Positions 15,954 through 24,898 of a stretch of 46,290 bases of DNA are shown here, piece by piece. The notes under the pieces were generated by a model. The model ran no database searches. It saw only the letters and a program-made list of their open reading frames with translations, and was not told the origin of the DNA. The position numbers and the translations under genes are program-made. Position 1 is the first letter of the stretch. Each line of letters opens with the position of its first letter. Origin of the DNA: Streptomyces roseus (GTDB lineage Bacteria; Actinomycetota; Actinomycetes; Streptomycetales; Streptomycetaceae); contig NZ_LFML01000157.1 in the NCBI RefSeq assembly GCF_001044425.1, forward strand, positions 28,024-74,313. Reading direction: 5' to 3'.

Positions 15954-17990
15954 GTGAAGTCCACGCACCGGCGGAACGCCACCGCCACCGGCGCACTGCT
16001 CGCCGCCGCAGCCCTGCTCACCGTCGGCGTCCAGGCCGGCACCGCCTCGGCGCAGCCCGAAGGTTCCGCCAACGCCGCCGCCAAGGGCCAGTCGGTACGC
16101 AACCCGGGAGCGCTGCCCGCGCAGCTCACCCCGTCCCAGCGCGCCGAGCTCATAGCCAAGGCCCAGAGCACCACCGCCGCCACGGCCAAGGAGCTCGGCC
16201 TCGGCCCGCAGGAGAAGCTCCTGGTCCACGATGTGGTCAAGGACCAGGACGGTACCACCCACACCCGCTACGAGCGGACCTACGAGGGCCTGCCCGTCCT
16301 CGGCGGCGACCTGGTCGTCAGCCGCAGCGCGGCCGAGAAGACCCAGAGCGTCAGCAAGGCGTCCAACGCCCAGCTGCAGGGCGTGTCCACCGCCGCCCCG
16401 GCCGACGCTCCCGCGGCCGCCTCCGCCAAGGCCCTCGACGCCGCGAAGGCCGTCGGCTCCAAGGCCGACAAGGCCGACTCCGCGCCCCGCAAGATCGTGT
16501 GGATGGCGAACGGTGTCCCGACCCTGGCCTACGAGACCGTCGTCGGCGGCCTCCAGGACGACGGCACCCCCAACCAGCTCCACGTCATCACGGACGCCAA
16601 GACGGGCGCGAAGCTGCACCAGTGGCAGGGCATCGAGACCGGTGTCGGCAACACCCACTACAGCGGCCAGGTCACCCTGGGCACCTCGCAGTCCGGCTCC
16701 ACCTTCACCATGAACGACGCCGCCCGCGGCGGCCACAAGACGTACAACCTGAACCACGGTACGTCCGGCACCGGTTTGCTCTTCACCCAGTCCAGCGACA
16801 CCTGGGGCAACGGCGCGAACTCCAACGCCGCCACGGCGGGCGCCGACGCCGCCTACGGCGCCGGGGTCACCTGGGACTTCTACAAGAACGTCTTCGGCCG
16901 CTCCGGGATCCGCGGCGACGGCGTCGCCGCCTACTCCCGCGTCCACTACGGCAACGCGTACGTCAACGCGTTCTGGGACGACAGCTGCTTCTGCATGACC
17001 TACGGCGACGGTACCGCCAACAACGACCCGCTGACCTCGCTGGACGTCGCCGGCCACGAGATGTCGCACGGCGTCACCGCCGCCACCGCGGGCCTGGAGT
17101 ACAGCAACGAGTCGGGCGGCCTGAACGAGGCCACCTCCGACATCATGGGCACGTCCGTCGAGTTCTACGCCAACAACGCGAGCGACCCCGGCGACTACCT
17201 CATCGGCGAGAAGATCGACATCAACGGCAACGGCACCCCGCTGCGCTACATGGACAAGCCGAGCAAGGACGGCGGCTCCGCCGACGCCTGGTACTCCGGC
17301 GTCGGCAACCTCGACGTCCACTACTCCTCGGGCCCGGCCAACCACTGGTTCTACCTGGCCTCCGAGGGCTCCGGCGCCAAGGTGATCAACGGCGTGAGCT
17401 ACAACTCGCCCACCTCCGACGGGCTGCCCGTCACCGGCATCGGCCGGGACAAGGCCCAGCTCATCTGGTACAAGGCGCTCACCACCAAGTTCAACTCCAC
17501 CACGAACTACGCGGGCGCCCGCGCCGGCACGATCGCCGCGGCGACCGAGCTGTACGGGGCCGGCAGCGCCGAGGTCAAGAACGTCACCGACGCCTGGGCC
17601 GCGGTCAACGTGGGCGCCCGCTCCGGCGGCAACCCCGGCACCGGCAAGGTCTTCGAGAGCACGGCCCAGGTCGCCATCCCGGACTCCCCGGGCCCGGCGG
17701 TCACCTCCTCGGTCGCCGTCACCGGGATCACCGGCAACGCCCCGAGCACGCTCCAGGTCGGTGTGAAGATCACCCACACCTACATCGGTGACCTGCAGAT
17801 CGACCTCGTGGCCCCGAACGGGACCACGTTCCGCCTGCAGAGCTCCTCGTCGGACTCCACGGCGAACCTGAACAAGACCTACACGGTCAACGCCTCGGCC
17901 GTCGCGGCCAACGGCACCTGGAAGCTGAAGGTCCAGGACAAGGGAGCCGCTGACACCGGCACGATCAACGACTTCAAGCTCACCTTCTGA
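15954..17990 (+). CDS. Secreted M4-family (thermolysin-like) metalloprotease with P-domain
   Basis: A 678-residue secreted zinc endopeptidase. The GTG at 15954 follows AGAAGGAG. The signal peptide reaches about residue 34 (ASA), then come an FTP/PepSY propeptide to about 220 and the M4 catalytic domain. The zinc site is HEMSH at 368-372 with the third ligand in NEATSD (Glu about 392); the catalytic His is in DVHYSSGPANHW (about 456). Residues about 565-678 form a proprotein-convertase P-domain (GDLQIDLVAPNGT, WKLKVQDKGAADTGTI), common on Streptomyces M4 enzymes and probably lost or used in binding. All key residues are present, so it should be active after self-cleavage. It is followed by a strong terminator and is transcribed alone. 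Confidence 0.95.
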   Translation: MKSTHRRNATATGALLAAAALLTVGVQAGTASAQPEGSANAAAKGQSVRNPGALPAQLTPSQRAELIAKAQSTTAATAKELGLGPQEKLLVHDVVKDQDGTTHTRYERTYEGLPVLGGDLVVSRSAAEKTQSVSKASNAQLQGVSTAAPADAPAAASAKALDAAKAVGSKADKADSAPRKIVWMANGVPTLAYETVVGGLQDDGTPNQLHVITDAKTGAKLHQWQGIETGVGNTHYSGQVTLGTSQSGSTFTMNDAARGGHKTYNLNHGTSGTGLLFTQSSDTWGNGANSNAATAGADAAYGAGVTWDFYKNVFGRSGIRGDGVAAYSRVHYGNAYVNAFWDDSCFCMTYGDGTANNDPLTSLDVAGHEMSHGVTAATAGLEYSNESGGLNEATSDIMGTSVEFYANNASDPGDYLIGEKIDINGNGTPLRYMDKPSKDGGSADAWYSGVGNLDVHYSSGPANHWFYLASEGSGAKVINGVSYNSPTSDGLPVTGIGRDKAQLIWYKALTTKFNSTTNYAGARAGTIAAATELYGAGSAEVKNVTDAWAAVNVGARSGGNPGTGKVFESTAQVAIPDSPGPAVTSSVAVTGITGNAPSTLQVGVKITHTYIGDLQIDLVAPNGTTFRLQSSSSDSTANLNKTYTVNASAVAANGTWKLKVQDKGAADTGTINDFKLTF

Positions 17991-18013
17991 TCAACCGTCC
18001 CACAGCGTGCCGC

Positions 18014-18047
18014 ACGCGCCCGGAGCCTCGCCAGGCTCCGGGCGCGT
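18014..18047 (+). terminator. Perfect 15-bp hairpin terminator
   Basis: ACGCGCCCGGAGCCT (18014-18028) pairs without mismatch with 18033-18047 around the loop CGCC, 24 bases after the metalloprotease stop. The stem is strong enough to work in either direction, and it also faces the 3' end of the convergent NB-ARC gene. Confidence 0.92.
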
Positions 18048-18211
18048 TCGCATGAGAGGTGCGGCCGACCCGGCTCCAGGTCGCACATCCCGGTGGCCCC
18101 TACGGTCGACGCCCGCCGACCCGGCCGAGGGCCCGTGCGGAGCCGAACCCGTCGCGGCGCGGGGCGGGAGAGCCGGTCGAGTCGTGTGACCTCGAGTGTG
18201 TCGCCGCGTCC

Positions 18212-20728
18212 TCAACTGCTCCCGGCTGCCGCGTTCCTGCGCCGCCGCCAGTTCCCCCACCGGCTCTGTGTCCGTGGGGTGGACATGGCCGGCGCTGTCT
18301 CCAGCGCGTTGCGGGTGCTCAAGGTATGAGGGTGCTCGACGCCCAGGACGCGAGCGCGGTCATCGAGGGTTCGGCGCAGCAGGTCCATCGCCTCGGCCTG
18401 CTCACCTGCACGGGTCAGAGCGAGAGCGAGGTTGTGGCGACTGGCGAGGGTGTCGGGGTGCTCGGGGCTCAGGATGCGGGTGCGGTCCTCCAGGTTCTGC
18501 CGCAGCAGGCGCACTGCTTGTGCGTGCTCGCCCATCCCGTCCAGGGCGAGCCCGAGGCTGTCCCGGCTGGCCAGGGTGTGCGGATGCTCGTCGCCCAGAA
18601 TGCGGGCGTGGTCGTTGAGCGCCCGGCGCAGCAGCTGTTCCGCTTCCATCTGCTCACCCGCCCTGGTCAGGGCGCCGGCGAGGTTGTGCCGGCTGAGCAG
18701 GGTGAGGGGGTGCTCGGGGCCCAGGACACGGATGCGGTCGGCAAGGGTGCGCCGGTGCATGCGTACTGCTTGTGCGTGCTCGCCCATCCCGTCCAGTGCG
18801 AGACCGAGGCTGTCCCGGCTGGCCAGGGTATGCGGATGCTCGGGACCCAGGACGCGGCTGCGGTCGTTGAGGGTCTGCCGCAGCAGACCCAGGGCCTCGG
18901 CATGCTCACCCGTCCCGTCCAGAGCGCAGGCGAGGTCGTTGCGGCTGGTCAAGGTATCGGGGTGCACGGGGCCCAGGATTCGGGTGCGGTCCTCCAGGAT
19001 CTGCCGGAGCAGGCGTATTGCCTCAGCCGGCTCTCCCATTCCGAACAGGGCATTGCCCAGGTCATTGCGGCTGGTCAAGGTGTCGGGGTGCTCGGGGCCC
19101 AGCATGCGGGTCTCGACGTCGAGGACCCGTTCGTGCAGCAGGCGCGCCGCACCGAAAGCGCCGGCCTCCTGCAGCACCTGCGCCAGGTCGTTGAGAGTGG
19201 TGCGGTGGTGTGGGGCAGTGCGCGGGTCCGCACAGTCGAGCAGCAGCGGCAGGTGGGGGGCGAGGAGCACGGCTGCGGGCCAACCAGCGCGCCCGCGCTG
19301 CTCGGCCTCGTGCACGGCCGTGGTCAGCCGCTCCGCAAGGGCCTGGTGCCACACGGCGAGATCGGAGGTCTCGGCCGTGAGGGCGACAGCGTTGATCTCT
19401 CGGATCAGGGGATGCAGCACCACCTGCGCCTCCTCACCGCTGCCCGACGCCGGGCTAATGCTGCCGGGGGAGTGGGGCAGGCCGAGGAGACCGTAGCGGT
19501 GCAGGCCGGCGAACGCTGCATCCAGGGCCACCGCGGTGACGTCGTGTCCGGTGACGACGGACAGCAGGTCCGGGGTGATCAGGGACAGGGGGACGGGGGC
19601 CTGAGCCAGCAGGGCCAGCAGTCGCAACACGGGGCGGGCCAAAGCGTTGCCCTCCCCGGCGAGCTGATCCAAGGAAACCTCCCAGGTGTGCCGCACCACG
19701 GCGCGGGCGAACTGCGGGCGGGAGGCATTCGGGTGCGCCGCTCCCCACAAGAACCCCGGTTCCACTTCCAGGGCATCGCGGTAGGCGGCAAAGGTGCGGT
19801 AGCGGCTGGTGGGTCCGGCCAGATAGGCGCCGGCCGCGTGCAACGCGAGTGGCAGCCCGCCCAGTCGCGCCGCCAGCTCCCGGGCCTGCTCGGCGGTGCC
19901 GGCTGCGGGGGCAGCATCCAGCAGGACCTCCCCCGCGGGCCGCACCGGCAGCGGCTCCAGCGGCAGCAGCCGTGCGCACGGACCCCAGGTCTGCTGGCTG
20001 CCATCCCGGCTGGTCACCACCAGCAGGCCCCGACCGCCAGGACGGATCCAGCCGCGATAGTCGGCCACCGGCTCCCCTGCCGGGCCGATCTCCTGCGGCT
20101 CGTCGGCGTTGTCCACCACCAGCAGCCACTTCCGTACTCGGCCCAACTGTCGCCAGACCACATCCGGCAGGCTCGCCTGCCCCGCTCGCGCGGCCTCCAG
20201 CTCCGCCTCCGGAAGGCCGCAGGCCAGCGCCACCTGCACCATCTGCTGCGCCAGCTCGGCACCGTCGCGCCAGCGCACCCAGAACACCTGCCGGCCCGCC
20301 GCCTCGGCCTGGGCGGCCAGTCGCGCGGCCACCGTTGTCTTGCCCATCCCGCCGGCCGCACACAGCACCGCGAACCGGCCTTGTGGCCGGTCGAGCATGC
20401 CTGCCAGCACGGCGAGTTCGCCCTCACGCCCGCGCACACGCTCAACATACGGGGGGCGTAACGAAGCCTGCCGGCCCCGGGCCAGGCGGCTCACCGGTGC
20501 CGGCCGCGCCGGGGGCCCCGCCGCGGTATCCAGATGCCGGCCCCACAGCAACAGCCCGGTGCCGACCGCCACCAGCACGGCGAACACCGGCCAGATCACC
20601 CACGCCTGCGCCGCCCAGCCAGGCACCGCGTCACTGGCGTAGTTGGTCACCGGCCCCAGCACAGCCGCGACCACTGCGGCTGCTCCCGCTACCGCCGACC
20701 CGGCCCTCCCAAACCGACGACGCCCCAT
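18212..20728 (-). CDS. Membrane-anchored NB-ARC (STAND) NTPase with TPR repeats
   Basis: An 838-residue protein. Two hydrophobic helices at about 11-28 and 44-63 suggest an N-terminal membrane hairpin. The NB-ARC NTPase follows: P-loop AAGGMGKTT at about 124-132, Walker B KWLLVVDNAD at about 200, VVTSRDG sensor and GLPLALHAAGAYL. The C-terminal third holds six full 42-residue TPR units of the kinesin-light-chain type (LGPEHPDTLTSRNDLGNAL pattern) and a partial seventh. STAND proteins with this layout act as switches: the repeats sense a partner, the NTPase oligomerises, and an N-terminal part responds; some are antiviral. Here the N-terminus is membrane helices rather than an enzyme. The ATG at 20728 follows GGGGGTGG. 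No peptide-maturation partners of FxsA/FxsB type are nearby. Confidence 0.85.
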   Translation of the reverse strand: MGRRRFGRAGSAVAGAAAVVAAVLGPVTNYASDAVPGWAAQAWVIWPVFAVLVAVGTGLLLWGRHLDTAAGPPARPAPVSRLARGRQASLRPPYVERVRGREGELAVLAGMLDRPQGRFAVLCAAGGMGKTTVAARLAAQAEAAGRQVFWVRWRDGAELAQQMVQVALACGLPEAELEAARAGQASLPDVVWRQLGRVRKWLLVVDNADEPQEIGPAGEPVADYRGWIRPGGRGLLVVTSRDGSQQTWGPCARLLPLEPLPVRPAGEVLLDAAPAAGTAEQARELAARLGGLPLALHAAGAYLAGPTSRYRTFAAYRDALEVEPGFLWGAAHPNASRPQFARAVVRHTWEVSLDQLAGEGNALARPVLRLLALLAQAPVPLSLITPDLLSVVTGHDVTAVALDAAFAGLHRYGLLGLPHSPGSISPASGSGEEAQVVLHPLIREINAVALTAETSDLAVWHQALAERLTTAVHEAEQRGRAGWPAAVLLAPHLPLLLDCADPRTAPHHRTTLNDLAQVLQEAGAFGAARLLHERVLDVETRMLGPEHPDTLTSRNDLGNALFGMGEPAEAIRLLRQILEDRTRILGPVHPDTLTSRNDLACALDGTGEHAEALGLLRQTLNDRSRVLGPEHPHTLASRDSLGLALDGMGEHAQAVRMHRRTLADRIRVLGPEHPLTLLSRHNLAGALTRAGEQMEAEQLLRRALNDHARILGDEHPHTLASRDSLGLALDGMGEHAQAVRLLRQNLEDRTRILSPEHPDTLASRHNLALALTRAGEQAEAMDLLRRTLDDRARVLGVEHPHTLSTRNALETAPAMSTPRTQSRWGNWRRRRNAAAGSS
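18296..19105 (-). repeat. 126-bp tandem repeats encoding TPR units
   Basis: Six full units and a partial one of 126 bp (42 codons) lie within the NB-ARC gene. The third and fifth units are unusually alike: both encode HPHTLASRDSLGLALDGMG and their DNA around 18505-18590 and 18757-18842 differs at only a few positions. That points to recent duplication or gene conversion inside the array. Confidence 0.85.
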
Positions 20729-21207
20729 GGTCTGCCACCCCCGTCCACCGACATGTTCCCGCCTGCATCACGTCCATGGAAGGTTGCGGGTGGCCACGAC
20801 GGGGTCGGCGGTGTTGCTCCGTTCAGCGGCCGGATGCCGAGCCTGCTGCTGCAACCGCACCATCCGCTGTTTGGCACGGCCCGTGCGCAAGGACAGGCAA
20901 CAGGACGAGTCGCGGTCGGCAGGCCTACGCGAGAGTGCCGGAGCATCACCTCGCAGACCCGTGTCGGGGACCCGTGGCCGGTGGCACGTGCCGTGCCGGG
21001 CGGTGCTCACAGCGGCCCGGACCAGCGCTGCCGGATTGCCGTGATCCCGGGTCAGGTTCACTTTGAGCACCGGCATGTCAGTCCGCTGTGAGGCCTGGCG
21101 GATTCCCCTGGCGCAACCCGTGGGCAGCAGCACCCATGCCTGCGTGTGGGATACCGCTCTCGTGGCCCCACCTTCGAAGTCCACCGGGGTCTCCTCGGAA
21201 GACCAGG
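20729..21207. other. Intergenic, nothing recognised
   Basis: About 480 bp between the MFS gene stop and the NB-ARC start, both on the minus strand. Frames are open on both strands but the translations are Arg/Pro/Ala-rich without domains. It probably holds the NB-ARC promoter. Confidence 0.4.
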
Positions 21208-22485
21208 TCAGTTCAGGTCCTCGGTGGCCCGGAGGCGGCGCAGGGCCAGGATCAGATTGCCGCTGGCGAACGTCGCGAGCGCGGCGACGCCCCACAGGGC
21301 CGCCGCGACACCGGCCCGGTCCAGTACGGCGCCCGCGGCCAGGAAGCCCGCAGGCCCGGCCAGGGTGCTGATCGTGACCACGGCCTGCAACACCTTGGGG
21401 CCGAAGCCGTCCGGCAACCGGGCGGAGAGCAGGCCCATCAGCGGCGCGTTCGCCAGGGGCGCAGCGGCCGATGACAGGCCGACGGCGACGACGAGCGCGC
21501 TGACCGGCATGGGCACCAGGAGCGTCCACAGGGGCAGAGCGACGCAGACCAGGGCCGTACAGGCGAGTCGTACGGGGGCGACCCGTGCCGCCAGCACATA
21601 GGCGGCCACCGAGCCCACCAGGCCACCGGCGCCATAGGCGGCGACCAGCAGGCCGCCGGCCCTGGCGTTCCCCTCGAACCGGGTGAACGCCAGCACCGGC
21701 ATGGTGATCATCTGGGTTCGCAGCATCAGCCCGAACACCACGGTGGACAGCATCGCCCGGCTCAGGAACCAGTCGCCGCACAGATGCCGCACCCCCGCCC
21801 ACAGGCCGCGGGGCCCGGTCGCGGCCCCTCCGGACCCGCCACTCCCTGCCGGGACGCGGCGCAGCAGCAGCAATCCGGAGAAGGCGAACGAGGCCGCGTC
21901 CAGCCATATCACCGATGTGGTCCCCACCAGCGGGATCAGCGCGCCCGCGAGCGCTGGTCCAACGAACGCAGATCCGTTCGTCACACCTGCCAGCGCGCTG
22001 TTGGCGCGGGCCAGAGAGCGGGCGTGCGGGCTCAGCAGTTCCATCGCCAGCACCCGCTGTGCCGCGTGGTACGGAACGGCCAGCGCCCCGAGCGTCACGA
22101 CGATTGCCATGAGGACGGCCAGATCGAGCGCGCCCAGGTGCTGCAGCAGCGGGATCAGCGCCACCACCGGAGCGCGGGCGAGATCGGAGATGACCATGGT
22201 CCGGCGGGCGCCCAGGCGCTGGATGACCTCTCCGCCCGCGAAGCCGAGCAGCGCCATGGGCAGCACCTGGCCGGCGAAGACCAGGCCCGCCCGGGTGGCC
22301 GAGCCGGTGGTCTCCAGCACCAGCCAGGGCAGCGCGAGCATGGTCATCTGGGTGCCCAACGCCGTCACCGCGCCCGCGACGTAGACCGCCGTCAGCGCAC
22401 GGTCCGGCCTGCCACCCGGTGCGCCTTTCGGCGCTCCGGCGGGTGGGACGGGGGCTGTGCCGGGCTGGGTCGCCGCGATCGTCAT
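21208..22485 (-). CDS. MFS transporter, drug/peptide-export type
   Basis: A 425-residue membrane protein with about 12 hydrophobic segments. The ATG at 22485 follows AAGGAGG. After a proline-rich N-terminus of about 30 residues the first helix begins (ALTAVYVAGAVTALG). The motif near FAGGEVIQRLGARRTMVI fits the loop 2-3 signature of the major facilitator superfamily, and the halves are joined by a loop around SGGSGGAATGP. The pattern matches the MFS_3/EntS-like group, mostly exporters of small molecules such as siderophores and antibiotics. It is divergent from the S9 peptidase gene with about 230 bp between the start codons, so the two may share control, and it is the natural exporter candidate for that cassette. 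Confidence 0.85.
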   Translation of the reverse strand: MTIAATQPGTAPVPPAGAPKGAPGGRPDRALTAVYVAGAVTALGTQMTMLALPWLVLETTGSATRAGLVFAGQVLPMALLGFAGGEVIQRLGARRTMVISDLARAPVVALIPLLQHLGALDLAVLMAIVVTLGALAVPYHAAQRVLAMELLSPHARSLARANSALAGVTNGSAFVGPALAGALIPLVGTTSVIWLDAASFAFSGLLLLRRVPAGSGGSGGAATGPRGLWAGVRHLCGDWFLSRAMLSTVVFGLMLRTQMITMPVLAFTRFEGNARAGGLLVAAYGAGGLVGSVAAYVLAARVAPVRLACTALVCVALPLWTLLVPMPVSALVVAVGLSSAAAPLANAPLMGLLSARLPDGFGPKVLQAVVTISTLAGPAGFLAAGAVLDRAGVAAALWGVAALATFASGNLILALRRLRATEDLN

Positions 22486-22715
22486 CGGGTCGCCTCCTTC
22501 TCCTCGGTGGGTCCGGGCCATGTGGTCGCCCCCGCACCCTGTCGCCCGCCCACCGTCCGGTGCCAGGGAAGAACCGGCAGTGGTCACTGTCGGTGCCGCT
22601 GCGCTTTCTTCCCTGCCGCGCAGCCGGCCCGTCCGGCAGTGTGATGGACGTCGGAGGCCACCACAGCCAAGGCCACCGGCGGCGGAAGCGGACACCGACG
22701 AAGGGAGGGATGGCG

Positions 22716-24638
22716 ATGAGCGGCGGTATCGGAACTGCGGTGCACGTCCCGTCCTTCGCCGTCGGCGACGGCCGGCGAGCGGTCGAGACCCGGTACGTGG
22801 ACGGTCTCCCGCAGATCGTGGCCTGGGACCTGACGACAGATCAGCGCCGCCAGGCGACCACCGCGCCGCTGGGTGTGGAGACCGCCGCCATCGAGCCGGA
22901 CGGCCGCGGCCTGTGGTGGTTCGACTCCGCTCCCGGCGGTCAAGGCCGTTGGCTGCGCGGGCCGTTCGAGGGCGGGCACCCGCGCCCGGCGCTCGACGGC
23001 GTACCCGCCGGGCGGATGCACGGCCTGGCCTTCGACCCCCGCAGCGGCCTCGCCGCCGTCGGCGTCGGGGTCGCGGACGGCACGCGGTACTACCTCGGCC
23101 GACCGGACGAGCGCGCCCGCCTGGTGGCCGAAGAGCCAGGCTATGCGGCAGTGGTGGGCCTGGCCCCCGGCGGCCGGCTGCTGGCCACCGCGGGGTACCC
23201 GGCCGGACCGGCCGCGGTCCGGCTGTGGTCACCGGCCTCCGGCGTCCTCGTGGACGCCCTCCCCGGCGCAGCGGGGGACGGCGACGGCGGCGCGGTGTGG
23301 GCGCTGGGCTTCCGCCCGGACCTCACCACCGCACGGCCGGAACTGCTGCTCGTCCTCGAACGCGCGGGCCGCTACACCCTGGCCTTCTGGCGGCAGGGCG
23401 AGGGGATCCGTACGCATGGCCCCGGCTCCGCCCTCGACTTCGATACGGAGATCACCGCCTGCTGGTACGGGCCCGGCCGCACGGCGCTGGTCCAGCAGGA
23501 CCGGGCGGGACGCAGTCGCCTGCTCCGCGCCGACCTCGACCGAGGTACGACGACGGTGCTTCCCACGCCCGAGGGCACGATCATCGACTTCTCCTGCGCA
23601 CCCGACCGTACGGTCCACTTCCTGTGGAGCCGCGACGGCGAACCGCCCCGGCCACTGATCTGCCACCCGGAACCCCCGGAACGTCCCGACAACTCCGGCC
23701 GTTCCGGCCACTCCGGCCGCTCCACGACGGCGTCACGCGGCACGGCGCCCGGCGGAACGACCGGATCCGGGCGTCGCGAGCTGTGGACACGTCGGCCGTA
23801 CGGGCAGATCCACAGCTTTGTCGCCACCCCGCCCGGCCGCAGCGCGGACCACCGCCCCTGGCCGACGGTCTTCCTCGTCCACGGCGGGCCCCACACCCAC
23901 GACCGGGACGCCTATGACGGCCGGACCGAGGCCCTGGTCCGGGCCGGATTCGCCGTGGTGCGCACCAACTACCGCGGCTCGACGGGCTACGGCCCCCGCT
24001 GGCGTGACGACTTCGGCCACCGGGTCGGCCTCGCCCAGCTCGAAGACCTCGCCGCGGTGCGCGGCCACCTCATCGACGCGGGAGTCGCGGAGCCCGGCCG
24101 TACCGGCCTGTGCGGCTACTCCTGGGGCGGCTACCTGACGCTGCTGGCGATGGGCGTCCAGCCCCGGCTGTGGGACGTGGGGCTGGCCGTTGCCCCGGTG
24201 GCCGACTACACGGCGGCGTACCGGGCGACGACGCCGGCGCTGCGAGAGGTCGACGACCGCCTCTTCGGCGGCACCCCCGAGCAGGTGCCGCACCGCTATC
24301 GCGCGGCCTGCCCGATGACCTATGTGGGCCGCGTGCGCGGCCCGCTCTTCCTCGCCGCCTCGGCGGACGACGAGAAGTGCCCTCCGGAACAGATCGAACG
24401 CTACCTCGCCGCGCTGCGGCGCCACGACGTCCCGCATCGCGTCCGGTGGCTCGACGGCGGACACGACGTGGGCCGTGACCCGGCCGGCTATGCCGCCGCC
24501 TGGTCCGCCATGGTGCGCTACGCCGACGACGCGCTGCGCGCCTCCCCCAGAACCGCCGACCCCCGCGACAGCGGGCGGACCGGCTCGCACCACCCCGTCC
24601 ACCACATCGAAGAAACCGAAGAAAGGTCAACACCATGA
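22716..24638 (+). CDS. S9-family (prolyl oligopeptidase-like) serine peptidase
   Basis: A 640-residue cytosolic-type peptidase: no signal peptide, a seven-bladed-propeller-like N-terminal half (about 1-370) and an alpha/beta-hydrolase C-terminal domain. The nucleophile is the Ser in GYSWGGY (about 468), the Asp lies in ASADDEKC (about 550) and the His in DGGHDVG (about 582); HGGPHTH forms the oxyanion region. This is the S9C acylaminoacyl/dipeptidyl type, which cuts short peptides, often at Pro or Ala. The ATG at 22716 is preferred because AAGGGAGGG lies 6 bases upstream; the ATG at 22710 is too close. The Gly/Ser/Arg-rich linker at about 325-360 is unusual. Its stop overlaps the start of the next gene (ATGA), so it is coupled to the 60-residue peptide. 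Confidence 0.9.
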   Translation: MSGGIGTAVHVPSFAVGDGRRAVETRYVDGLPQIVAWDLTTDQRRQATTAPLGVETAAIEPDGRGLWWFDSAPGGQGRWLRGPFEGGHPRPALDGVPAGRMHGLAFDPRSGLAAVGVGVADGTRYYLGRPDERARLVAEEPGYAAVVGLAPGGRLLATAGYPAGPAAVRLWSPASGVLVDALPGAAGDGDGGAVWALGFRPDLTTARPELLLVLERAGRYTLAFWRQGEGIRTHGPGSALDFDTEITACWYGPGRTALVQQDRAGRSRLLRADLDRGTTTVLPTPEGTIIDFSCAPDRTVHFLWSRDGEPPRPLICHPEPPERPDNSGRSGHSGRSTTASRGTAPGGTTGSGRRELWTRRPYGQIHSFVATPPGRSADHRPWPTVFLVHGGPHTHDRDAYDGRTEALVRAGFAVVRTNYRGSTGYGPRWRDDFGHRVGLAQLEDLAAVRGHLIDAGVAEPGRTGLCGYSWGGYLTLLAMGVQPRLWDVGLAVAPVADYTAAYRATTPALREVDDRLFGGTPEQVPHRYRAACPMTYVGRVRGPLFLAASADDEKCPPEQIERYLAALRRHDVPHRVRWLDGGHDVGRDPAGYAAAWSAMVRYADDALRASPRTADPRDSGRTGSHHPVHHIEETEERSTP

Positions 24639-24817
24639 AGCGTCACGGACTGCGCGTCGACCCCATCAGCGCCACCGAGCGGGAGCGCGGGCTCATCATT
24701 CACCCGGACACCCAGGCCGCCCTGGACAAGGCGGTCCCGGTCCGCCCGAACGACCCGGCGCCGGCCTGCACCACCCGCACGAAGAAGGACACGGAGAAGA
24801 AGTCCCCTCTGCAGTGA
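24635..24817 (+). CDS. 60-residue peptide gene, candidate precursor peptide
   Basis: A short gene whose ATG overlaps the stop of the S9 peptidase (ATGA) and follows GAAAGG by 8 bases, so it is very likely translated. The product starts MKRHGLRVDPISATERERG, has a middle part IIHPDTQAALDKAVPVRPND, and ends in a Thr/Lys-rich tail. It has no Trp, Tyr or Phe, a single Cys at 45, and seven prolines, five of them between residues 24 and 43. It has no signal peptide or membrane segment. I recognise no family. Placed between a peptidase and a P450, with an exporter nearby, it could be the precursor of a ribosomally made, modified peptide. Lack of aromatics speaks against the biaryl cross-links usual for P450-modified peptides; it may instead be a small accessory protein. 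Confidence 0.7.
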   Translation: MKRHGLRVDPISATERERGLIIHPDTQAALDKAVPVRPNDPAPACTTRTKKDTEKKSPLQ

Positions 24818-24834
24818 GCCCCATCAGCGCCGCA

Positions 24835-24860
24835 GCGGGGTGCCACGCACGGCACCCCGC
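24835..24860 (+). terminator. Hairpin between peptide gene and P450 gene
   Basis: GCGGGGTGCC (24835-24844) pairs perfectly with 24851-24860 around ACGCAC, 17 bases after the peptide stop and before the P450 ribosome site. A partial terminator or 3'-stabilising hairpin here would give more peptide message than P450 message, as seen after precursor genes in peptide clusters. Function not proven. Confidence 0.7.
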
Positions 24861-24898
24861 CGCGGCGCCGGCCGCGCCGGTGAGCACAGGAGAACATC

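Noticed and set aside
15300..17777. Long minus-strand open frame (about 825 codons) antisense to the metalloprotease
   Set aside because: It is Val/Gly/Arg-rich, has no domain and lies opposite an intact enzyme with full motifs. Only its last 40 codons (below 15420) look protein-like, and these are treated with the decayed membrane region.
18296..19105. Regular repeats considered as a CRISPR array
   Set aside because: The 126-bp units are coding TPR repeats in frame, with no spacer pattern.
18059..20461. Long plus-strand open frame antisense to the NB-ARC gene
   Set aside because: A shadow of GC-rich codon bias and of the 126-bp repeats; no start signal or domain.
18212..20728. NB-ARC/TPR gene considered as part of an FxSxx-COOH peptide system
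   Set aside because: No radical-SAM maturase and no peptide with the FxSxx end lie nearby.
24635..24817. Peptide considered as precursor of a P450-made biaryl peptide
   Set aside because: It has no Trp, Tyr or Phe, so the known cross-link chemistry cannot occur; a precursor role of another kind is kept open.
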